Under the pieces are notes generated by a model. It was not told the origin of the DNA, made no database searches, and saw only the letters and a program-made list of their open reading frames with translations. Both the position numbers and the translations under genes were made by a program. Shown one piece after another: positions 7,231-13,029 of a DNA stretch of 60,992 bases; within the stretch, counting starts at the first letter, position 1; every line of letters starts with the position of its first letter. Source of the stretch: a virus; the IMG/VR virus record IMGVR_UViG_3300022602_000006, positions 1 to 60,992 of that record; one strand, 5' to 3'.

Positions 7231-7439
7231 CAGTTGTTGTCCGGGTCGGTTAACGTCATCAACGAAAGGCGCATCTCACGATGCACCTTGGGGCGCACGT
7301 AGTGCCGCTTGGGCTTGGCGTAGTCCATCGTGTGACGGTCGTCACGCTGAGTGCGGTATACGATTGTGGGCGATTGCAGAGTGTTGCTCTCCATCTGCAT
7401 GGCTTTGTAGAACGCTTCGCATCTGGCCTTGTAGTCCAT
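7230..7439 (-). CDS. Hypothetical protein, 69 residues, first gene of the early arm
   Basis: ATG 7439 is preceded by CGGAGG at 5 bases, which is decisive against the upstream ATG at 7502. That upstream start would lie at or before the likely transcription start of P2. The protein is basic (AKPKRHYVRPKVHREMR) with an N-terminal helix. No family recognised. Its leader contains one of the four GCGTTAC palindromes, so it is probably the first gene shut down or switched by the factor that binds there. Confidence 0.65.
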   Translation of the reverse strand: MDYKARCEAFYKAMQMESNTLQSPTIVYRTQRDDRHTMDYAKPKRHYVRPKVHREMRLSLMTLTDPDNN

Positions 7440-7456
7440 AGAACCTCCGAGTTGTG

Positions 7457-7475
7457 GCGTTACGGGCTGTAACGC
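7457..7475. promoter_or_regulatory. Palindrome 1: GCGTTAC-N5-GTAACGC (candidate operator)
   Basis: Perfect 7-bp arms around GGGCT. It sits between promoter P2 (-10 at 7533-7538) and the first start codon at 7439, so a bound protein would block early transcription. In RNA it would form a short stem near the ribosome site. The same arms recur at 8012-8030 and, with small changes, at 8123 and 8258. Confidence 0.7.
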
Positions 7476-7530
7476 TAAATTGTGTCGAACCATATAAACC
7501 ATTCAACCTACATCTTCCCTCATCTAAGAG

Positions 7531-7561
7531 ATATTATAGCATATCTTTACATATGAATCCA
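7531..7561 (-). promoter_or_regulatory. Sigma70-like early promoter P2
   Basis: On the minus strand: -35 TGGATT (7561-7556), a 17-bp spacer, extended TGC, then TATAAT (7538-7533). It is nearly identical to P1 (29 of 31). It is the most upstream promoter-like site for the whole leftward arm and borders the candidate origin. Confidence 0.8.
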
Positions 7562-7579
7562 GCACTTGATTAGGGGTCA

Positions 7580-8005
7580 GTTCCAGTTTTGTTCCACGTG
7601 TTCCAGCTTGTTCCAAGAAAAAAATGGGTTTTGGAACACGGGTACGTCACTAAATGTGGACGTTAAAAATACGTCCAATTTGGGAGGGAAGCATTGATTT
7701 TTAAGGAGTTATTATTATTATTTTTTAAATAATATATATATATATAGGAGAGTTATACGGATTTGTTCCAATGTTCCACTTTTTTAGAAAATAGAGGGTC
7801 GGTTTCCCCAGACCACTTTTGCTTACCTGACCCCTGCCGTCCCCTTTTCCCTCTCCCCGTTTTTACTCCGTAGGGGGGGTATTCTTGTAATTCCACTTGG
7901 AACAATGGAACAAATGACTTAACCATATGATTCTATTAAGAAAATCCTGTTCCAAGCGCAAAAATTTCTTGGAACAAATGGAACTTGGCTGGAACAAATT
8001 GGAAC
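7580..8005. repeat. Candidate replication origin: 14 GTTCCA/TGGAAC iterons around an AT-rich tract
   Basis: GTTCCA begins at 7580, 7591, 7600, 7610, 7765, 7773 and 7949. Its complement TGGAAC begins at 7632, 7898, 7906, 7970, 7979, 7990 and 8000. The two end clusters are in opposite orientation with 9-11 base spacing, about one helical turn. Between them lies an AT tract (about 7695-7748, including an alternating AT run). Arrays of phased short repeats beside an AT-rich element are typical of iteron origins. No gene fits here. Origin function and the binding protein are inferred. Confidence 0.65.
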
Positions 8006-8011
8006 AAAACC

Positions 8012-8030
8012 GCGTTACACGTCGTAACGC
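8012..8030. promoter_or_regulatory. Palindrome 2: GCGTTAC-N5-GTAACGC
   Basis: Same 7-bp arms and the same 5-base spacing as palindrome 1, with ACGTC in the centre. It lies 7 bases beyond the last TGGAAC repeat. An identical-arm site 555 bases away argues for a sequence-specific dimeric protein. Confidence 0.7.
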
Positions 8031-8058
8031 ACTTGTTTAGAGCCGTTTTCGTGCCGAT

Positions 8059-8236
8059 ACCCAACATGGTTTAAACTAACAAAATATGATGAGGGGTTAT
8101 CAGAATCTGTCAGTTTAAATGACGTTACGGGGCGTAACGATGCCCACACCCAACACCATTTAAACTCGCGCGATATGACGTGGGTTCTTCAGAATCGGCC
8201 AGTTTAAACGATGTTGCGCGATGCACGGTGCCCACA
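8059..8236. repeat. Imperfect 89-bp tandem repeat with inverted TTTAAACT pairs
   Basis: Copy A is 8059-8147 and copy B is 8148-8236. Both start ACCCAACA and share ATATGA-G, TCAGAATC and CAGTTTAAA blocks. Each copy holds TTTAAACT and its inverse AGTTTAAA separated by 34 bases (8070/8112 and 8159/8201), so TTTAAA recurs every 44-45 bases. No open frame of interest. It is probably a multi-protein binding array or part of the origin. Confidence 0.75.
8123..8139. promoter_or_regulatory. Palindrome 3: CGTTAC-N5-GTAACG
   Basis: Arms of 6 bp around GGGGC, inside copy A of the 89-bp repeat. The equivalent place in copy B (about 8212-8226) is decayed to a GTTGC...GCAC version, so only one of the two repeat copies keeps a good site. 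Confidence 0.6.
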
Positions 8237-8257
8237 GGGACTCCACGCAAACAATTC

Positions 8258-8277
8258 AGCGTTACGCGCGTAACGCT
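8258..8277. promoter_or_regulatory. Palindrome 4: perfect 20-bp AGCGTTACGC/GCGTAACGCT
   Basis: Perfect dyad of two 10-base arms. The GTTAC and GTAAC half-sites are one base closer than in palindromes 1-3. It is the rightmost site of the family and borders a GC-rich stretch. Confidence 0.6.
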
Positions 8278-8518
8278 ACGATGCTCGCACCCGCCCGAAG
8301 CCAGTTCCCGAGCGAGGCTTTGCGAGCGAGGGAACGCGGCTGAGCGCAGCGAAGACGCGGGGGAGCGCGAGGGGGCGAAGCCCTCTCGCCTCCGGATGCA
8401 GTCGTGAGGCTTTGCGAACTCCTTTTGTTCTTGGTCTTGTGAGTGCATCTTTATGGCGCGAGCTTGCCGAGCGCTTCCTGCACGAACATAACAATCGCGT
8501 AGCACATTTCCTTATGAA
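8278..8518. other. GC-rich non-coding stretch between origin repeats and hairpins
   Basis: Bases 8280-8410 are visibly GC rich and made of short recurring words such as GAGCGAGG, GCGAGCGAGG, GAGCGCAGCGAAG and GGCGAAGCC, with small inverted repeats (GAGGG...CCCTC). Frames of up to 126 codons cross it on the minus strand, but they have no ribosome site and a composition dictated by the repeats. I see no gene. Confidence 0.5.
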
Positions 8519-8579
8519 GGCTAGGTCGCCAGACCTAGCCGAATCTTTCTTGTGAAGGCCAGTTCGTCAGACCTGGCCT
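8519..8579. repeat. Two tandem hairpins with a 38-bp period
   Basis: Hairpin 1 is GGCTAGGTC-GCCA-GACCTAGCC at 8519-8540. Hairpin 2 is AGGCCAGTTC-GTCA-GACCTGGCCT at 8556-8579, with one mismatch. Both sit in a repeated frame (TGAAGG before, ATCTTTCTT after), so the unit duplicated and the arms then changed together, which suggests selection for the stem. They may be RNA processing sites, attenuators or DNA-binding structures. Confidence 0.65.
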
Positions 8580-8593
8580 GATCTTTCTTACTT

Positions 8594-8625
8594 AAAAATT
8601 TTTTGCGAAGCAAAAAATTTTTTTT
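8594..8625. terminator. Strong hairpin with T tracts, possible bidirectional terminator
   Basis: Arms AAAAATTTTTTGC and GCAAAAAATTTTT around GAA form a 13-bp perfect stem, followed by more T on the plus strand and preceded by A/T on the other. It could stop transcription in both directions and insulate the 8716 gene from the origin region. The AT content also makes it a possible melting site. Confidence 0.5.
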
Positions 8626-8715
8626 CCGAACGGTAAAAAAGTTTTAACTATTCAATCGTGTAAACGTGTATAGTTGATGAGCGGGGCAATTTCGCTTCGC
8701 TTATTTGGAGGCTAT

Positions 8716-9399
8716 ATGTCGATTCTCAGCGAGACTATGCAGAATACTTTTAGCGACGAGCAGATTTACGCTCTAACGAAAACGGTCTCAGCAGCTACTG
8801 ATCTGACAGCGGACAATATCAAAGCGTTGCGTCCGATCCAGCAGCAGTTCAAGACCTTCTACAACCTGCTGCCGAAGGGTAAGGATGGTTGGGTCGATGA
8901 GACTTGCGACACGTTCAAGGAGTTTCGGAAGTTCTGCCGGGACTTGACCTTGAACCGTCTTGTAGGTCGCCCGGAATACACCATCTCGTACTACAAAACT
9001 CCAGACGACGCTGGCGAGCTAGTTTGGAGGCAGCAGTCGGGGAAGGTCGAGATCGACCCGGTTAAATTCCCCTGCTTCACGGTGACTGGAGCGATTGCTG
9101 ACCCTCGCGCCAAATTCAGGCACGACGACAAGACCATCTTTGAGTCTTGCGTCGAGCCTGTTCGGACTCTGATGCTCGGTGCAGAGCGTCAGACGTTCAG
9201 CCGACTGAAGCCCAAGAAGCCTCGGTCAGGCGTTACCAAAGCACAAGACTTTGGTGCCAAATTTAATGACCTGATGAAGAAAGTCTCTAACTTGCGAGAC
9301 ACTCTCAAGACCGAAGAGTTCCCCGTTAAGGACGAAACTTCCTTCAAGAAGGCCGTAGCTCAGTTGGCGATGGTGCTTGGGTTAGGTGCTCAGAAGTGA
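8716..9399 (+). CDS. Hypothetical protein, 227 residues, isolated in the control region
   Basis: ATG 8716 follows GGAGG at about 6 bases, which decides against the upstream in-frame ATG. The protein is soluble and largely helical, with a basic segment near residues 165-180 (RLKPKKPRSGVTK) and a helical C-terminus. There is no known motif. It is the only plus-strand gene beside the origin candidate and is separated from the late genes by a terminator, so it is probably its own transcription unit. A regulator, initiator or abundant DNA-binding protein would fit; none is proven. A weak -10 (TATAGT) lies near 8669-8674. Confidence 0.75.
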   Translation: MSILSETMQNTFSDEQIYALTKTVSAATDLTADNIKALRPIQQQFKTFYNLLPKGKDGWVDETCDTFKEFRKFCRDLTLNRLVGRPEYTISYYKTPDDAGELVWRQQSGKVEIDPVKFPCFTVTGAIADPRAKFRHDDKTIFESCVEPVRTLMLGAERQTFSRLKPKKPRSGVTKAQDFGAKFNDLMKKVSNLRDTLKTEEFPVKDETSFKKAVAQLAMVLGLGAQK

Positions 9400-9467
9400 G
9401 TCAACTTCCAATCCTACTGCTGATGATCGTTTTAGCCTTCGGGCTTCTCGCTATCAGACGTAAGTAG
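9396..9467 (+). CDS. 23-residue membrane peptide translationally coupled to the previous gene
   Basis: A GTG at 9396 overlaps the stop of the 8716-9399 gene (GTGA). The frame encodes a peptide beginning MSQLPILLL, hydrophobic through residue 20 and ending RRK, then a stop three bases before the terminator hairpin. The shape, a single span with a positive C-terminus, is that of small phage or toxin-like membrane peptides. The exact fit between the coupled start and the terminator makes it more likely to be real than chance. Confidence 0.5.
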   Translation: MSQLPILLLMIVLAFGLLAIRRK

Positions 9468-9469
9468 CT

Positions 9470-9509
9470 GCACAGGGTGCTGTCCGAAAGGACAGCACCC
9501 TGCGCTTTT
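9470..9509 (+). terminator. Rho-independent terminator after the 8716 gene
   Basis: A 13-bp perfect stem CAGGGTGCTGTCC / GGACAGCACCCTG (9473-9485, 9490-9502) with a GAAA tetraloop, extended by two more pairs, is followed by CTTTTC. It ends the isolated control-region operon before the late genes. Confidence 0.88.
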
Positions 9510-10062
9510 CCGCTTTCTTTTGATGCCAAACCAATGCCACCATGTCAATTAATGTTGATCGAGTTGGGCGATGTTTTGTTTAATCGAAGCTACGCGGCAG
9601 CGGTAAACGTCGTCGTCCTGCGGACGCAGGACACGACATAAACCCGCGAAGCACATTTATTCTTTTCCTCGCCGGGACGGCGAAAGCGAGACCCGAGCGC
9701 AGCGAGTCTTTCACGGTCTCGCCATATAAAATTCAAAGCTGGCTTAGTTGTCTAGATGATAGGCTGGCTTGGGCTGGCTTAGTTTTTTATCGAAGGGCTG
9801 GCTAACGCTGCTAATATTGATTGTCGAAGCTACCTGTTAGGCGCGGCAATCGGTATATCGAAGCCACCGGGTAGGTGCCCCCCACGAAGTGATAAGGTAC
9901 CTACGAAGTGCGCTTACACTTGGAAACGCACAAATCACCCCATCATTTCCCAAATAGACCCCCACCCCCCTGTATATAAAAACACCCCCCCGTCACTAAA
10001 ATGGTTCCATACCAATAGAAATCGTATATATTGTATAAATCCAAACCCTTGCAAGGCATTGC
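9510..10062. other. Non-coding region before the late genes: short repeats and possible late promoter or packaging site
   Basis: No convincing gene. GCTGGCT occurs four times (9738, 9763, 9773, 9797) and CGAAG words recur throughout. An inverted repeat GTAGGTGCC...GGTACCTAC spans about 9870-9900. C-rich runs and TATATA/TATAAA sequences lie at 9955-10040, just ahead of the terminase start. The position before terminase genes is where pac/cos sites and late promoters commonly lie, but no sequence here identifies one. Confidence 0.45.
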
Positions 10063-10623
10063 ATGTCGTACATGCCTGACATAGATGAAGACATTCCGTT
10101 GCCCAAAAAAGCCACGGAAGCCATGCCCGACCTGACTCCGCATGAAGAACTTGAGATGCGGGTCAACACGATGAAATTGTTGGCCGATCTAACCGGCACT
10201 CCCATCTCTCCCTCTGCCGAACATCAAGCCCAAGCAATTGAGTTGGCTAAAGAAATGACTGCCAACCCCAAGCTACGGCCTGAGTACGCCCGTTACCCGA
10301 ACGAAGTGATGGCCTATCTGGCTGGGATGGTTCAGCAGTCAAACTGCATGTTGGTCGATGACCTTGCTGAATTGAAGATGTACGTCATCAACAAGCTGGT
10401 CTATGAGGTAGAACATGCCCAAACGACCAAGGACAGACTTACTGCACTCCGTAGTTTGGGCGAAGTAGATGGTGTAGATGCCTTCAAAAAGCGCAGTGAA
10501 ACCACTCTTAAAGTGCTGCCGATTGAAGAAGTAGAACGCGAACTGCTCACGGTGCTTGATAACATCGAATACACCGTTATGGAGGAGCCGCAGGTTGAGT
10601 ACAGCCCTCAAACTGACGCCTGA
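10063..10623 (+). CDS. terS: Terminase small subunit (probable)
   Basis: 186 residues, helical and acidic, without a Walker motif, placed directly before and overlapping the large terminase subunit. That is the standard position and size of a DNA-recognition small subunit. The start is ATG 10063 or ATG 10072; the ribosome site is weak (AAGG). Homology was not tested, so the assignment rests on context and size. It would recognise the packaging site, perhaps in the region just upstream. Confidence 0.7.
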   Translation: MSYMPDIDEDIPLPKKATEAMPDLTPHEELEMRVNTMKLLADLTGTPISPSAEHQAQAIELAKEMTANPKLRPEYARYPNEVMAYLAGMVQQSNCMLVDDLAELKMYVINKLVYEVEHAQTTKDRLTALRSLGEVDGVDAFKKRSETTLKVLPIEEVERELLTVLDNIEYTVMEEPQVEYSPQTDA

Positions 10624-12115
10624 GAACCTTGCCAAGCTCCGTGCTGCGCTTCCGTCTATGCCAGACGCCCAGAAGCGTAAAACTGCCGATTTATTGGTCA
10701 AATACTACAAAGAAACGACCAAAACGAAGGCAAAAGACGACTTTTTGAGCTTCATTAAGCACGTTTATCCGGGCTATATGGTGGGGCCACACCATCGGAA
10801 ATTAGCCAGAATTTTTGAAGAAATTGCCTCTGGGGCTAAAAAACGGGTCATCGTTAACATCGCACCGCGTCATGGCAAGAGCGAGATGATCTCCTACCTT
10901 GCCCCGGCGTGGTTCCTTGGCAAGTATCCTCAGAAGAAAGTGATCATGGCCTCGCATACTGCTGATCTTGCAGTAAATTTCGGCCGACGTGTCCGTAACC
11001 TTGTAGGGAGCGACCTATACCATGACATCTTTCCGCAGGTCGAGCTACAAGCAGATAGCAAGAGCGCCTCTCGGTGGGGTACCAACTTTAACGGAGAGTA
11101 TTTTGCTATTGGTGTGGGTGGTGCTTTGGCTGGTCGTGGTGCCGATCTGTTCATTATTGATGACCCACACTCCGAGCAGGAAGCCAAACAAGGTGTACCA
11201 CACGTGTTTGAACCCGCGTGGGAATGGTTCCAGTCAGGCCCAATCCAACGACTGATGCCGGGGGGCGCGATCATCGTTGTGATGACGCGCTGGTCAAAGC
11301 TCGACCTGACCGGTCAGATCATCGACCACATGACCCGTAACGACGACTCTGCGGAGTGGGAAGTTATTGAGTTCCCTGCCATTTTAAATGGTCAGCCCCT
11401 TTGGCCTGAGTTCTGGCCTTTGGAAGAGTTGCTCTCCAAGAAAGCCGATATGGATCCGCGATACTGGCAAGCCCAGTACATGCAGGAGCCAACGGCAGAG
11501 GAAGGCGCTCTTATAAAGAGAGAGTGGTGGAACGTCTGGGAGCAAGACGATCCGCCACACTGCGAATTCATCATCATGGCACTCGACTCCGCACAAGAAA
11601 AGAACACCCGTGCCGACTACAACGCCCTGACTACGTGGGGGGTGTTCTTCAACGAAGAGACCAAGAACCAGAACATTATCTTGCTGAACGCCATCAAGGA
11701 ACGGATGGAGTACCCGGAGCTGAAGGAGATGGTGCTGGAGCAGTACCAAGAATGGAGTCCAGATAGCTTCATCGTTGAAAAGAAATCCAGCGGCTCGGCG
11801 CTCTACCAAGAGATGCGTCGTATGGGCGTTCCGATTATGGAGTTCACACCGGGCAAGGGCCAAGACAAGATTTCGCGTGTAAACGCGGTGACGGACTTGT
11901 TTAGATCAGGTATTGTCTGGGCACCTGACAGACGGTGGGCTAGAGAAGTCATTGAAGAATGTAATGATTTCCCGGCTGGCAAGAACGACGACTTAGTTGA
12001 CTCTACGTCGCTTGCACTGCTGCGGTTCCGTCAGGGTGGGTTTATCAAACTACCAACAGACCAGCCAGAACCAGTGCAGTGGTTCAAGTCGAAAAGGCAC
12101 AGAGGGTATTACTGA
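10595..12115 (+). CDS. terL: Terminase large subunit, ATPase and nuclease
   Basis: 506 residues if started at TTG 10595, which has GGAGGAG 7 bases upstream. The in-frame ATG at 10556 has no such site. The ATPase domain shows APRHGKSE (residues 90-97) and Walker B LFIIDD (185-190). The RNase H-like nuclease domain shows MALDSAQ with Asp331, IVEKKSSG with Glu395, and NDDLVDS with Asp469. It powers DNA translocation into the prohead and cuts the concatemer. The start lies 29 bases inside the small-subunit gene, suggesting coupling. Confidence 0.95.
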   Translation: MSTALKLTPENLAKLRAALPSMPDAQKRKTADLLVKYYKETTKTKAKDDFLSFIKHVYPGYMVGPHHRKLARIFEEIASGAKKRVIVNIAPRHGKSEMISYLAPAWFLGKYPQKKVIMASHTADLAVNFGRRVRNLVGSDLYHDIFPQVELQADSKSASRWGTNFNGEYFAIGVGGALAGRGADLFIIDDPHSEQEAKQGVPHVFEPAWEWFQSGPIQRLMPGGAIIVVMTRWSKLDLTGQIIDHMTRNDDSAEWEVIEFPAILNGQPLWPEFWPLEELLSKKADMDPRYWQAQYMQEPTAEEGALIKREWWNVWEQDDPPHCEFIIMALDSAQEKNTRADYNALTTWGVFFNEETKNQNIILLNAIKERMEYPELKEMVLEQYQEWSPDSFIVEKKSSGSALYQEMRRMGVPIMEFTPGKGQDKISRVNAVTDLFRSGIVWAPDRRWAREVIEECNDFPAGKNDDLVDSTSLALLRFRQGGFIKLPTDQPEPVQWFKSKRHRGYY

Positions 12116-13029
12116 TGGAATCAGGCATACGCACATTGATGCAATATTACCCTTGGATGGGAAGGGTGGACGTTAACAAGGATCCGGAAGCAGCGGCAAA
12201 GATACGTTCCAAGCTGATGCCTTCAGAACAAAATCTTGTAGACACTTCTCGGATGGTGAACGTAGGCGACCCTGATGTCTACTACAGTACGTTAGGGGTC
12301 AATTTTCAAAACGCCCCCGACGCTAATAAAAAATTAGTTCCACCTACATTTGAACAAAAATTAAAACTTGTGCCTAGGGATTATGCGATCTCCGAAGCCC
12401 AATACGAAAAATTTGAAAAGCCTAGTACGAACATTTTAGGCATTGGAAGCGGGGCGAGTCCGCAGACTTTTGCCCACGAAGCTAGGCACAACGCGATAAC
12501 CAACGAGTACATTAATAGAATCCACGACATCATGGGTTCTAATTCTGCTCCTCAATATCAATCGAACATAAACGCTTTCTACCACAATTATTTTGTAGCA
12601 CAAAACCCAAACAAGTACAGCAACAAAGATTCGTTTGCTGATAAGGAAAGCAGGGTTCTTGAAGACACTAAGTCTTCCATGCTTAGAGTGGTTCCGGAAT
12701 ACAAATGGGGGAATTCGGATTTTGTGGACACTCACAAACTCTATAATCAGAGTTTTGCCAAAGGCGAAGAGCCGGGTACGTGGGACAAGCTCACTACGCA
12801 TCCGATTGACTACATAACCGGTAATGAAGTTGAAACTTCCAAAGGTGTTCTGCCAAAAACGATGCTGGAAGAACGCAATAAATTTCCATTTTTGAATTTT
12901 GTCGGAAGCGATCCCGGCCCGGTTAGTTCGGGAATGCCCGGTGATATGGAACCCAAATTCGACCCAAATAGAAATTACAAACGCGGTGGTGCCGTAGAGC
13001 GCACGACCCACGATAGGAAAATGATATGA
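12115..13029 (+). CDS. Hypothetical protein with an HEARH motif and a C-terminal GG tag
   Basis: 304 residues. ATG 12115 shares a base with the terminase stop (TGATG) and follows AGAGGG. FAHEARHNAITNEYI near residues 120-134 fits an HExxH zinc-peptidase helix, but no third ligand is obvious. The C-terminus carries YKRGGAVE, one of the short GG tags seen in several virion-region proteins here. Base composition looks more AT-rich than the flanking terminase and portal genes, so this may be a later insertion (a 'moron'). A peptidase or head-associated role is speculative. Confidence 0.7.
   Translation: MESGIRTLMQYYPWMGRVDVNKDPEAAAKIRSKLMPSEQNLVDTSRMVNVGDPDVYYSTLGVNFQNAPDANKKLVPPTFEQKLKLVPRDYAISEAQYEKFEKPSTNILGIGSGASPQTFAHEARHNAITNEYINRIHDIMGSNSAPQYQSNINAFYHNYFVAQNPNKYSNKDSFADKESRVLEDTKSSMLRVVPEYKWGNSDFVDTHKLYNQSFAKGEEPGTWDKLTTHPIDYITGNEVETSKGVLPKTMLEERNKFPFLNFVGSDPGPVSSGMPGDMEPKFDPNRNYKRGGAVERTTHDRKMI

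Noticed and set aside
8180-8407. 75-codon plus-strand frame in the same stretch
   Set aside because: Same reason; it is antisense to the frame above and explained by repeat composition.
8125-8505. 126-codon minus-strand frame in the control region
   Set aside because: No ribosome site; it spans palindromes, the 89-bp repeat and a GC-rich repeat stretch, and its composition follows those repeats.
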